Source of the DNA: Pseudooctadecabacter jejudonensis
Lineage (GTDB): Bacteria; Pseudomonadota; Alphaproteobacteria; Rhodobacterales; Rhodobacteraceae
Reading direction: 5' to 3'
Assembly: GCF_900172275.1 (NCBI RefSeq)
Contig: NZ_FWFT01000007.1
Span: forward strand, 1-64,000
DNA length: 64,000 nt
The translations under genes were made by a program, and so were the position numbers. Shown here one piece after another: positions 18,491-27,002 of this stretch (its first letter is position 1; the number at the start of each line of letters is the position of its first letter). Below the pieces are notes generated by a model that was not told the DNA's origin, did no database searches, and worked only from the letters and a program-made list of their open reading frames with translations.

Positions 18491-19377
18491 CCCATCCCTC
18501 CCCCCAATCCCGCAAAGGCATCGTTCTGGCAGGCGGCACCGGGTCCCGGCTGTATCCGATCACCTTGGGTGTCTCAAAGCAACTTTTGCCGATCTACGAC
18601 AAACCGATGATCTACTATCCACTGACCGTCCTTATGCTGGCCGGCATCCGTGAGATCGCGATGATCACCACCCCGCAGGACCGCCCCCAGTTCGAACGGA
18701 CCTTGGGCGACGGAAGCCAATGGGGCATTACGCTCACCTATATCGAACAGGCCAGCCCCGATGGCTTGGCGCAGGCCTATCTTCTGGCCGAAGACTTCCT
18801 TGATGGGGCCTCCAGCGCCATGATTTTGGGCGACAACATCTATTTCGGGCACGGCCTGCGGGACCTGTTGCAATCGGCCGATCAGGTGACCCAAGGCGGG
18901 GTCGTCTTCGGCTATCACGTCGTCGATCCCGAACACTACGGCGTTCTGGATTTTGACGCGCAAGGTCAGGTGAAAGCCATTGTCGAAAAGCCGACAACGC
19001 CACCCTCCAATTATGCGGTGACGGGCCTTTATTTCCTAGATGGAACGGCGTCTCAGCGGGCGCGGTCTGTGACCCCTTCGGCGCGGGGCGAACTGGAAAT
19101 CGCGACGTTGCTCGACAGCTATCTGCAAGACGGTCACTTACAGGTGCAACAGATGGGCCGCGGGTTTGCTTGGCTCGACACCGGCACCCACGCTAGCCTT
19201 CTGGACGCGGGCAACTTTGTACGTACCCTCAACAACCGACAAGGTTTGCAAACCGGCAGCCCTGACGAGGTGGCCTTCGACAATGGCTGGATAGACCGCG
19301 CAGCCTTGGCGGCGCGATCCAAAATTTTCGCCAAAACAACCTATGGCGATTATCTGTTCAAACTGGCGCAGGAATAG
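18487..19377 (+). CDS. rmlA: Glucose-1-phosphate thymidylyltransferase RmlA
   Basis: A 296-residue nucleotidyltransferase that converts glucose-1-phosphate and dTTP to dTDP-glucose, the first Rml step. Signature residues lie in VLAGGTGSRLYPIT (residues 13-26), followed by SKQLLPIYDKPMIYYPL and ILGDNIYFGHGL, all hallmarks of RmlA. Length matches the short homotetrameric family. Its start overlaps the rmlD stop by four bases. It is convergent with the ABC ATPase gene, 20 bp apart, with no obvious terminator. Confidence 0.97.
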   Translation: MTHPSPQSRKGIVLAGGTGSRLYPITLGVSKQLLPIYDKPMIYYPLTVLMLAGIREIAMITTPQDRPQFERTLGDGSQWGITLTYIEQASPDGLAQAYLLAEDFLDGASSAMILGDNIYFGHGLRDLLQSADQVTQGGVVFGYHVVDPEHYGVLDFDAQGQVKAIVEKPTTPPSNYAVTGLYFLDGTASQRARSVTPSARGELEIATLLDSYLQDGHLQVQQMGRGFAWLDTGTHASLLDAGNFVRTLNNRQGLQTGSPDEVAFDNGWIDRAALAARSKIFAKTTYGDYLFKLAQE

Positions 19378-19397
19378 CCCCGCGTTAGCTGCATGAC

Positions 19398-20063
19398 CTA
19401 CCTGACCAGCTGGGCCATATTGTGTTTATGCACCTGAATCGCCTCGTCGACGCTTTCGAAAAATTGCGCGCCATCGTCGCCCAACACCAGCGCGCAATCG
19501 CACAGACGTTTTACCTGATCCATCGAATGACTGCACACCACCGCGCTGGATGACTGCGTCCGGGCCTGGAACAAACGATCCGAACTTTCCCGAAACGCCG
19601 CATCCCCCACCGCGGTGATTTCATCAACCAGATAGATATCAAACTCGATCCCCATTGAGACGGCAAACGCCAACCGCGATTTCATACCTGAGGAATAGCT
19701 CCTCAACGGCATTCGAAAGTGTTCTTTGAGGCCTGCAAAATCCTCCACGAATTCAACGAGCCCGTCCGTATCGACCCCATAGATCCGCGAAATAAACCGA
19801 CAGTTCTGCAGCCCTGTCAGATCCGGGTGAAACGATCCTGCAAACCCAACGGGCCACGACACCAGACCTTCGGTCACAATCTGCCCGTATGTGGGTTCGG
19901 ACGTGCCTGCAATCATGTTCAAAAGTGTCGACTTCCCCGCGCCATTGCGCCCCAACAGCCCAAGCGATCTGCGCCCGGGAAGCGACAGGTTCAAGTCCGA
20001 GATGACCGTCTTGATTTTTCCATTGGTGACAAATTGCTTTGTCACATTGTGAAACTCGATCAT
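19398..20063 (-). CDS. kpsT: Capsule export ABC ATPase, KpsT/CtrD-like
   Basis: A 221-residue ATPase of the short capsule-export type: Walker A GRNGAGKST, signature YSSGMKSRLAFA, and Walker B YLVDEITAVGD with the E-I-T-A-V-G variant typical of KpsT/CtrD. It lacks the C-terminal glycan-binding extension of O-antigen Wzt proteins, consistent with capsule export. ATG 20063 begins MIEFHNVTKQF; a start at 20150 would overlap the preceding gene. It is 14 bp downstream of the KpsE-like gene, in the same transcript. The partner permease is the divergent kpsM-like gene at 21.5 kb. Confidence 0.93.
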   Translation of the reverse strand: MIEFHNVTKQFVTNGKIKTVISDLNLSLPGRRSLGLLGRNGAGKSTLLNMIAGTSEPTYGQIVTEGLVSWPVGFAGSFHPDLTGLQNCRFISRIYGVDTDGLVEFVEDFAGLKEHFRMPLRSYSSGMKSRLAFAVSMGIEFDIYLVDEITAVGDAAFRESSDRLFQARTQSSSAVVCSHSMDQVKRLCDCALVLGDDGAQFFESVDEAIQVHKHNMAQLVR

Positions 20064-20077
20064 GGCCGCCCCAAATC

Positions 20078-21418
20078 CTAACGGCGGTCCTTGATGGCAT
20101 AAAGCACCAACACACAGATCGACCACAGTAAGGCCAGAAACAGCGACCAAATGAACAACAGCGTCAACCGCTGCGGATACCGCGAACTTTCAGCCGTGGT
20201 GGGCAGCACAAAGGCCGCCAGATACCGGCTTTGACGACGGGCCTCAGCCAAGGCCGCATCATAGGTGATCTGAGAACTGGCAAACCGTTGTTCGGCAAAT
20301 TCGCGGTCTACAACCAGACGTTCATATTCTCCCAAAAGGTTGGCATAGGCCTCGCCTGCGTCCACACCTCCGCCGCCCAATTTGGCCCGTTCTTCTTCGA
20401 TCCGTCGCTGGATCACTTCGATCCGCAACTCCGCTTGGGACACCCGCGGATCGTTGGGCCCGTTGCCGGGCAGCATATCCAGTTCAATCAAGGCCTCGGC
20501 CAATTGTGCCTCAAGACTGCCCATCAGTCCTGCTTGGGTGGACACGTCCACTGACGGGTCGACCAGTTGGTTCACGTTGCGGAACTGCGTCACCTGCTGG
20601 CGCGCCTCACGTAGCAATTCAACGGCGGCGTCCAATTCTTCCCGGGCATAGCGAATTGCGTCCTCGCGGGCGATTGCGGACAGGCCGTTGATCATGTCGG
20701 TCGACTGGTCATAAAGGGTCTGCGCAATCAACGTCGCATCCGCCGGATCAAACGCATTCGCCCGCACCTCGATCAGCCCCGCCGCATCATCATATGAGAT
20801 GTGAACAAACCTGTTCCAGTGCTCAACCAGGTCCTCAATCGTCCCGTCCGTGTCAAAAGCAAAGATCGGATCATTTTCCGGCTTTGACCACATCGCACGC
20901 AGGTCAATCATGTCGTCAATGTCTGCAACCAGCTTTTGGCTTTGCAGGAACTCGTACAGAATATCTGTATCGCTTGAACTTGACCCCGACAGGTCTGTGA
21001 TCCCGCCCAAAAGCTCCAACGCGGAACTGGTCTCTTCCGTGCGCACAGAAAACGCCACGGTGGATGCGTATTGATCGCTGGCAAAAACCCAAAGGTAATA
21101 GGCAATCATGATCATCGGCAGCAGGACGAAAACGACAAAACTGCTGATCACGCCCCAATGACGCCGTTTCATGCGGGCCTGTGACGCAGGGCGTGACACG
21201 GCATGACCGGCCGGTTGATTTGCAGGCGGTGCCTTCGGGGCGGGTTGCGCCGCCGCGGGTGCCCCGACTGCGGGCGCATTGCCTTGTGGCGCGGGTGCTT
21301 GTACGGACGGCGCAGGTGCCGCCTGTTGCGCCGGCGCTTGGGGTCCGGCGGGGTTTTGCGCGTCGGCGGGCTGGGCCTTCGGTGGGCCCGGGGGGACGAG
21401 TTTGGGTTGATTTGACAC
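20078..21418 (-). CDS. kpsE: Capsule export inner-membrane protein, KpsE/CtrB-like
   Basis: A 446-residue polysaccharide co-polymerase/export protein. Residues 1-80 are Pro/Ala/Gln-rich and probably cytoplasmic; a membrane helix follows (SSFVVFVLLPMIMIAYYLW), then a long periplasmic part with coiled-coil segments (about 220-380), and a second helix near the C-terminus (FIWSLFLALLWSICVLVLY). This two-helix layout matches KpsE/CtrB/BexC, which bridges the KpsMT transporter to the outer-membrane KpsD/Wza-like protein. The long Pro/Ala-rich N-terminus is an addition not found in E. coli KpsE. It shares a 125-bp divergent promoter region with the kpsM-like gene. Confidence 0.88.
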   Translation of the reverse strand: MSNQPKLVPPGPPKAQPADAQNPAGPQAPAQQAAPAPSVQAPAPQGNAPAVGAPAAAQPAPKAPPANQPAGHAVSRPASQARMKRRHWGVISSFVVFVLLPMIMIAYYLWVFASDQYASTVAFSVRTEETSSALELLGGITDLSGSSSSDTDILYEFLQSQKLVADIDDMIDLRAMWSKPENDPIFAFDTDGTIEDLVEHWNRFVHISYDDAAGLIEVRANAFDPADATLIAQTLYDQSTDMINGLSAIAREDAIRYAREELDAAVELLREARQQVTQFRNVNQLVDPSVDVSTQAGLMGSLEAQLAEALIELDMLPGNGPNDPRVSQAELRIEVIQRRIEEERAKLGGGGVDAGEAYANLLGEYERLVVDREFAEQRFASSQITYDAALAEARRQSRYLAAFVLPTTAESSRYPQRLTLLFIWSLFLALLWSICVLVLYAIKDRR

Positions 21419-21450
21419 TGAACATCCAACTCTGCAGCAGGGAACCTGTT

Positions 21451-21465
21451 ATAGATAACTATCTA
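21451..21465. promoter_or_regulatory. Small inverted repeat in the kps divergent promoter region
   Basis: TAGATA-AC-TATCTA lies at 21452-21465 between the kpsE-like and kpsM-like genes. Its left flank ATAGATAAC (21451-21459) recurs in reverse orientation as GTTATCTAT at 3251-3259 beside the XRE operator. It may be a regulator site, but a short AT-rich repeat could arise by chance. Confidence 0.35.
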
Positions 21466-21543
21466 AATTCAACCGTTTGTGCTAGACAAGAACGCGTGGG
21501 TTAAGGCCGACTGACCTGCAACGCCCCGCCTTCAGAGATTTTC

Positions 21544-22365
21544 ATGACCACTCACGCTGATCTGCCCCCTCCCCTCAAACCTCGGGTTTCAAGACACTTG
21601 CCGCGTTTTGCCAGTGCCAGAACCGTCTTGGCGTTGATGTTACGGGAAATGTCGACGACCTATGGGCGGTCCCCCGGCGGATATTTGTGGGCGATCCTTG
21701 AACCCCTCGCGGGGATTGCTTTGTTGTCCATTATCTTCTCGATCGGGTTTCGCAGCCCCGCGCTGGGGATCAACTTTGCAATGTTCTATGCCACCGGAAT
21801 GCTGCCGTTTGTGATGTTCACCGACATCAGCGGAAAGTTGGGCCAGGCCCTGAACTTTTCAAAACACCTTCTGAGCTATCCGCGTGTGACGTTTCTGGAT
21901 GCCATCCTGGCGCGGTTTTTGCTGAATCTGATCACCCAGATCATGGTCAGCTATATCATTTTCATGGGCATCATCCTGACGTCAGAAACGCGGATCACGC
22001 CCGACCTCGCCATTCTTGTGAAAAGCTATTTCTATATGGCCCTGCTCGCGCTCAGCATTGGGACGTTCAACTGCTTCATGATGAAACGGTTTGATATTTA
22101 CCAACGGGCCTGGGGCATCCTGATGCGCCCATTGTTTTTGTTGTCTTGCATTTTCTTTTTGTTCGACACGATCCCACAGCCCTATCAGGACTATCTGTGG
22201 TTCAATCCGTTGGTTCACATTATCGGTATGGTGCGGGACGGGTTTTATGGCTCCTATGACGCCCATTACGTCAGTGAATCCTACGTCTTGATCGTATCGT
22301 TGATGTCGTTCTCAATCGGCCTGCTCATGTTGCGCCGGTTTCACAAATCGACCCTTGAACGATAG
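21544..22365 (+). CDS. kpsM: Capsule export ABC permease, KpsM/CtrC-like
   Basis: A 273-residue ABC-2 type permease with six hydrophobic segments. The conserved cytoplasmic entry LREMSTTYGRSPGGYLWAILEPL (residues about 33-55) and the late WFNPLVHIIGMVRDGFY are characteristic of KpsM/CtrC/BexB. It moves the lipid-linked or Kdo-linked glycan across the inner membrane together with the KpsT-like ATPase at 19.4 kb. It is divergent from the KpsE-like gene. Its last 54 bases overlap the convergent sulfotransferase gene. Confidence 0.92.
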   Translation: MTTHADLPPPLKPRVSRHLPRFASARTVLALMLREMSTTYGRSPGGYLWAILEPLAGIALLSIIFSIGFRSPALGINFAMFYATGMLPFVMFTDISGKLGQALNFSKHLLSYPRVTFLDAILARFLLNLITQIMVSYIIFMGIILTSETRITPDLAILVKSYFYMALLALSIGTFNCFMMKRFDIYQRAWGILMRPLFLLSCIFFLFDTIPQPYQDYLWFNPLVHIIGMVRDGFYGSYDAHYVSESYVLIVSLMSFSIGLLMLRRFHKSTLER

Positions 22366-23541
22366 CTCTGCGGTGAATTTCTCGATCCGTTTGCGCAGCG
22401 ATCCAAATCTTTGCTTCCGGTCCGCCTCGATCAGTTGATCCAGCATAACACTGATTGCCGCGTCCCATGTCTCAGTATCCGATCCCGCCGTTGGGGTCGG
22501 TGGAATCTCAGCGCGCGCACCCCTGATCTGATCCTGCGCCCGCAAAAGCCCATCTCGTATTGTGTCGAACAATTCCATCAGATCCGACATGTTCGTCAGA
22601 TCCGACGGGCCCTTGGCCAGAACATCATAATAGGGCTCATAGGACGTCCAGCGCGGGTCTTGCAGGGCAATGTCTGCCGCCTGCGGCGCAAGATCAAACA
22701 AGGTCTCGATGTCGCCCTCCAACATGTCCTTGAATTTCGCGATATGGCGTGGGGACAGGGCCCATGGTTTCTGGTGATGTGTGAACTGGCACCACCTTTG
22801 CACAGTGAATTCTGTCTCAACATCATGGCCCGTCGATCTGAACCGTGAGTTGCGCAACAAAAACCCGATCATTGCGGGGGTCTGCGTGGAATTTAACGCG
22901 CCAAGCTTTGGCAATGCGACGCCATATTCGTCCTCAAAGTTCGCAACAACATCGCCCCCAAACCGCAGCTTCAGGGTCACATTCGGCAGGTCCGCCCATT
23001 CTTTGAGAACCTGCCCCATCCGGACGGAAAGGTTCGTGCGGTCCATCCATGTCCCAACGGATTGCTTGCTCCATACGCCCCACTGGAAATAGGCCGCATT
23101 CAGCCAATCAATCGGGGGGCGCACGTAAGCGATGACCTCTATCTGGGGTGCTGTCGCGCTGGGTTCAAACCAATGGGGCAAAAGCTCTTGGAACACGCCA
23201 GCCCTTGAATACCACCCCTCTTGCGACACAACAGGCGTGAACCCCGGCGTGGCGGTCTGGTAAATCTTGTCCAATCCAGCAGCAATTTTCTGCCCATCTA
23301 CCGATTTCGACAGAAAGTTCGGACAGCTGACATAGCCGCCCACAGACATAGATCGGCCAATTTTCACAAGGCGGCCCGTCATCGGCACCCAATCCGTGCC
23401 CGACGGCCGCAACGCTGAATAGGACAAAACCTCACCGGTCTTAGATTTCAGGCGTGGCGCGGCCGACAATGCGGATTGCAAGGCAGACGATCCGCATTTC
23501 GGCGCACCGACATGAAGAATGATCCTGGGCCGTTTGGTCAT
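22312..23541 (-). CDS. Sulfotransferase-like protein 2
   Basis: A 409-residue protein. The start ILHVGAPKCGSSALQSAL is a good 5'-phosphosulfate-binding loop, and IAYVRPPIDWLNAAYFQW (residues about 145-165) fits the 3'-phosphate-binding helix. The remainder, including a polar C-terminal third, is not recognised. It probably transfers sulfate from PAPS to a sugar (inference from family). The start ATG overlaps the stop of the upstream glycosyltransferase fusion by four bases (ATGA), so they are co-translated and likely act on the same chain. The 3' end overlaps kpsM by 54 bp on the opposite strand. Confidence 0.75.
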   Translation of the reverse strand: MTKRPRIILHVGAPKCGSSALQSALSAAPRLKSKTGEVLSYSALRPSGTDWVPMTGRLVKIGRSMSVGGYVSCPNFLSKSVDGQKIAAGLDKIYQTATPGFTPVVSQEGWYSRAGVFQELLPHWFEPSATAPQIEVIAYVRPPIDWLNAAYFQWGVWSKQSVGTWMDRTNLSVRMGQVLKEWADLPNVTLKLRFGGDVVANFEDEYGVALPKLGALNSTQTPAMIGFLLRNSRFRSTGHDVETEFTVQRWCQFTHHQKPWALSPRHIAKFKDMLEGDIETLFDLAPQAADIALQDPRWTSYEPYYDVLAKGPSDLTNMSDLMELFDTIRDGLLRAQDQIRGARAEIPPTPTAGSDTETWDAAISVMLDQLIEADRKQRFGSLRKRIEKFTAELSFKGRFVKPAQHEQAD

Positions 23542-25739
23542 ATTGATCCTGTTGTGCCAAAGTCCTGTGCGGCCCTGATACAGGTCTCAATGGCCTTTGT
23601 CATTTCATGCCTGTGATCCAGAACATGGCCCAATCCGCCCTGCGCCACGGACTGCCTGACAGCATCCGCCTGTGCGCCCAAATCAAACACCAAAACTGGA
23701 AGGCCGGTCGCAATGGCCTCATGGGTCGTGAACGAAAACGTCTCAGGCCAGATGGACGGAATGAGCCAACAGGTTATCCCGTATTGGGCCACCAATTCAG
23801 GCAGATTGACCACCTCATATGGCCCGTGCTGGAGGGTTTCTTTGTCCAGTTCAAAACCAGGGTCCATATTCCCCAACAAGACAAGGTCTACGGTGTCATC
23901 CATCTGCACCGCTCTGCTCAGCTCCGCAACAAAGTGCGCTCCTTTTTGGGGCGACATATTGCCCAGAACGCCAATGGTCGGCCGCCTTCCCCTGCTGGGG
24001 GTCTGTGGTACGGCGACAGGCAAGGTGTGCGGCTCGCACACGACCGAGGTCAAATCCGGATAAGCGCCTTTGATGATGCCGACGCTGGCGAGGGAAAAGC
24101 AAAGGATCTTGTCTGCGCGGATCAGGAGCGACCGCCAATGATCCTGCCATTCTGCCAATGTGACGACCCCGCCCTTGGCCCGACGGCTTTGGTGACGGCC
24201 ATCCGCCGCATCAAGGGGCCAGCGAAAGACGTCCCCCTGCCCCAGTAATGTCACAGACGGGCTGACGACAAAGAAGTCATGAATAAGAACGTCAAGTCGC
24301 CCATCGGCCCCGCCCAACACATCCAGCACGAAGCCCGCGACCTCAATCGGGTCCACATCCCCGACGGCATTGGAATAGATCACATGTCTGTTTTTGACAG
24401 GCGTTAGCATCGCCACGATATCTGACCAGTCGTCTGTTCCAGCGGCAACGGGCTGTTCTAAACCCGGCCACCACAGTTCCAACGTAAACCTAAACGTGCC
24501 GCCAAACCGTAGGACAACGACGGCCTGATGGGTCTCAAAGTCGCCCTGAATGCGCCGGCGCAAATCAATTTCGGCCCCGCCGCCCATCGAATGCCCGATA
24601 TAGATCGGCAAGGCAGCGCCCTGCCCCGCGTCTACCGCCCAAGCCAGCCCCAAGAACACGCGCACCGTGACCAGTGGATCCCGCCGAACGAACCCGAAAA
24701 CCTCCGCATCGAACCGCGGGTAGCGGCGCGATAGGATGTCGGAATTGCGCGCAATCAGTCTCTGTTTCGCCTCAGATCCAAAGCTTTGCCCCCCCATGTG
24801 CGCCACAAACAGGGATGGCAGATAGACATGTTTCCCACCTTTGCGGGCGCCTTTTTGACACCAATCCACCTCCTCCCCATATCCAGGCGCAAAAACTGCG
24901 TCGAACTGGGGGATCTCGCGTAAGAATTGCGGCGCAAGGGCCATGCAAAACCCAACACCCGCCGGGGCCGTGATCCAGTCAGGCCCGCCTTCGATCTGGC
25001 GTGCATGATCGTCCAACCGATCCGCCAGCTCTTTGCTGATCTCCATGGGTTGGCTGATGGCAGGGACGCACCCCAGCTCCGCATCGTTTGACAGGGGCGT
25101 GACCGACGCCACCGTCCGATCAGTCCAGATCGGGCGCAAAAGCCGGGTGGCCCAGCGGTCTGGCACAAATGCATCCGTATTGAGAATAACAACGGGGTCC
25201 TCCCACGCGCGTGCGCGCGCCAGTCCCTCGTTCACAGTGCCTACAAACCCCTTGTTCGTGTCTTGCAGGACCAGATGGACCTTGTCGTCATGTGTCTTCG
25301 CAAAAGTCCCAAGGGCCGGACGCACAGCAGGATCCGGGCTGGCATCATCGATGAGGATCAGGCGCCAAGGCACATCCGTATGCGCCGCGACACGCCGCAG
25401 AGCCTCCATCGTCATCGTGCGATTGTTATAGACCGGCATAATGATCGTCACACCTGTCGCAACAGGTGCATCCGTAGGCGTCTGCGAAGACTCCAGCAGG
25501 CTGATATTTAGTGCAATCGGCGCAGGCCCTGACATGTCCAGTATCTGTTTCACCCGCGCCCGTGCTGTGGGGTCGCGGTATCTCGCCCACCGCAGGGCGT
25601 GTGGCAGAGCCTTTGCACCGGCAATTGCAAACCCTGGCATGAACCGCAAACGCGTCCCAAGCCGCGTCTGGTCATCTTCTGCGTGATAGGCCACATAGAG
25701 AGAGAAAAGACGTTTTATGCGATAATAGGGACTTATCAA
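23538..25739 (-). CDS. Two-domain glycosyltransferase, GT2 + GT4
   Basis: About 733 residues. Residues about 95-330 form a GT2 domain (VTIIMPVYNNRTMTMEALRR, LILIDDASPD, NKGFVGTVNEGL, then GYGEEVDWC with the acid/Trp motif). After a middle region (about 370-570) the C-terminal part resembles GT4 (TIGVLGNMSPQKGAHF, LIPSIWPETFSFTTHEAIATGLPVL). It should add two sugars in a row. The reading frame also opens at GTG 25760, but GAGGAGG then falls inside it, seven bases before TTG 25739, which is therefore preferred as start. It sits 46 bp downstream of the initiator gene, on the same strand. Confidence 0.85.
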   Translation of the reverse strand: MISPYYRIKRLFSLYVAYHAEDDQTRLGTRLRFMPGFAIAGAKALPHALRWARYRDPTARARVKQILDMSGPAPIALNISLLESSQTPTDAPVATGVTIIMPVYNNRTMTMEALRRVAAHTDVPWRLILIDDASPDPAVRPALGTFAKTHDDKVHLVLQDTNKGFVGTVNEGLARARAWEDPVVILNTDAFVPDRWATRLLRPIWTDRTVASVTPLSNDAELGCVPAISQPMEISKELADRLDDHARQIEGGPDWITAPAGVGFCMALAPQFLREIPQFDAVFAPGYGEEVDWCQKGARKGGKHVYLPSLFVAHMGGQSFGSEAKQRLIARNSDILSRRYPRFDAEVFGFVRRDPLVTVRVFLGLAWAVDAGQGAALPIYIGHSMGGGAEIDLRRRIQGDFETHQAVVVLRFGGTFRFTLELWWPGLEQPVAAGTDDWSDIVAMLTPVKNRHVIYSNAVGDVDPIEVAGFVLDVLGGADGRLDVLIHDFFVVSPSVTLLGQGDVFRWPLDAADGRHQSRRAKGGVVTLAEWQDHWRSLLIRADKILCFSLASVGIIKGAYPDLTSVVCEPHTLPVAVPQTPSRGRRPTIGVLGNMSPQKGAHFVAELSRAVQMDDTVDLVLLGNMDPGFELDKETLQHGPYEVVNLPELVAQYGITCWLIPSIWPETFSFTTHEAIATGLPVLVFDLGAQADAVRQSVAQGGLGHVLDHRHEMTKAIETCIRAAQDFGTTGSI

Positions 25740-25785
25740 ATCCGCGCCCTCCTCTTTCACTAGGTCGAACTTTGCACAGTCGGCG

Positions 25786-26571
25786 TTACGTGCCGTCTGC
25801 GATCACTTCGACACGTCTAACGGATCTGTCAATCGTGGCAATCGCCATCAGGACGCGGTCTTTCAGATGGGTTTGAATATAGCTTGCCGCAAATCTTGAG
25901 GGCGCCAGAAGAACCCAAACCTCTGTCTCACATTCGACAGGGACGAGATTGGCAAACCAAGACCGATAGGCGGCAGGGTCGCTTTGCGATAGGATTTCAG
26001 CAACCCGGGGCCAATTCGACCCATCCTCCGGTGGCAGAGAAACTTTGTCTCCATGCAAAGGCACGACATTGGGTGTCTCTGCGGGTTCAGGCGCACCCGT
26101 CATGCGTGCTGCAAAGTCTGGACCGACGGCGTCCCAATGGGGCGCGGTGCTGCGCAACAGAGCCGTGAATTCAATCCGGTGTTGGGCCACCCGTCCGCGT
26201 GCAGCTGGCCTTTCGACACTAATCCAGCCCAGACTGCGCATCTGCGCCATCTCACGTTTGGCGGTGCGTTCGGTCACGCCCCACATGCGGGCCAATTCCT
26301 TTAGACCTACATTAAAGGTCCCCATTCGCCAATTGAACCGCGCTGTGATCACAAGCGACAGTCGCCCCGCCAATCGGCCCAAAGACCCTGAATCATGTGC
26401 AACAGTCACTAAAAGTGCTGTGAGAACATCGTACTTGATCGCCGATGATCCCGGTCCGGTGATTTTGGTTTCGCGATACCCTTGGACTTTTGCAAAGGTA
26501 GATCTCGCGTGGGACCCATAAGTGTTCATGCCCTGCCCGCCTGTTATCCTGGTCTTTGCCAGTTGCCTCAT
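25786..26571 (-). CDS. DnaA-like plasmid replication initiator
   Basis: A 261-residue protein of the DnaA-like replicase group found on Roseobacter plasmids. Residues about 60-140 hold a winged helix (FNVGLKELARMWGVTERTAKREMAQM). Residues about 185-260 resemble the N-terminal domain of DnaA (WPRVAEILSQSDPAAYRSWFANLVPV, then LLAPSRFAASYIQTHLKDRVLMAI), without the AAA+ ATPase. It should bind the origin in the 431-bp region upstream. The start at 26571 has AGGAGG ten bases before it; ATG 26529 (GGGCAGGGC upstream) is an alternative that drops 14 residues. It is divergent from parA, as in other replicons of this class. Confidence 0.88.
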   Translation of the reverse strand: MRQLAKTRITGGQGMNTYGSHARSTFAKVQGYRETKITGPGSSAIKYDVLTALLVTVAHDSGSLGRLAGRLSLVITARFNWRMGTFNVGLKELARMWGVTERTAKREMAQMRSLGWISVERPAARGRVAQHRIEFTALLRSTAPHWDAVGPDFAARMTGAPEPAETPNVVPLHGDKVSLPPEDGSNWPRVAEILSQSDPAAYRSWFANLVPVECETEVWVLLAPSRFAASYIQTHLKDRVLMAIATIDRSVRRVEVIADGT

Positions 26572-26729
26572 CGGTAAGGCGCCTCCTCTTCTTTGAGAGG
26601 TTGGGTTTCGAACGCTTTTCCCGACTGTTGATTTATTTGCGTTGGAAAGGGGCGGGCTGTCAAGGATTCGGTTTATCCGTCCTCTTGCTTCATATCTTAA
26701 ATCAAATGAAAATTGGTATCTACGGTATT

Positions 26730-26806
26730 GGGGGACCTCCTGAGTGTCCCCTTATTGACGTAAGATGTCCCCACAAGACGTGGTGGAGGATGTCGAATGT
26801 CACCCC
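26730..26806. repeat. Iteron-like TGTCCCC repeat cluster
   Basis: TGTCCCC-N5-GACGT at 26745-26761 and TGTCCCC-N4-GACGT at 26766-26781 are direct repeats 21 bp apart, two helix turns. A degenerate TGTCACCCC is at 26798-26806 and an inverted GGGGGAC at 26730-26736. Same-face spacing suggests initiator binding sites. Confidence 0.5.
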
Positions 26807-26886
26807 AATATAAGTGTCTAATCCCAAGAATAGAGCCAGACCCGATTCGGAGGTGCGATGGTGTCTGACCGCCTGATTTAATAGGG

Positions 26887-26902
26887 CTTATCCGCGGATA
26901 AG
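26887..26902. repeat. Partition palindrome copy 1 (16 bp)
   Basis: CTTATCCGCGGATAAG, a perfect palindrome, in the origin region 101 bp before parA. It is the core of the 20-bp element repeated at 27981, 28311 and 29473 and is the probable ParB-binding parS site. Confidence 0.75.
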
Positions 26903-27002
26903 GTTCGAACACGTCTAATGAATATCATTCTCGACAAAATACGCAAATTGGGCGTAAATGCAAAACAGCAGTGAAATTACGTCCGAACGATAAGAGGCCA
27001 AA

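Larger units (their letters stand above)
26572..27002. other. Putative replication origin region between initiator and parA
   Basis: 431 bp with no gene, AT-richer than its surroundings, placed between the divergent initiator and parA. It holds a cluster of TGTCCCC-type repeats (26730-26806), one partition palindrome (26887-26902), and TTATCC (26673), which recalls the start of a DnaA box. The remainder shows no further repeat. Origin function is inferred from position and repeats. Confidence 0.65.
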
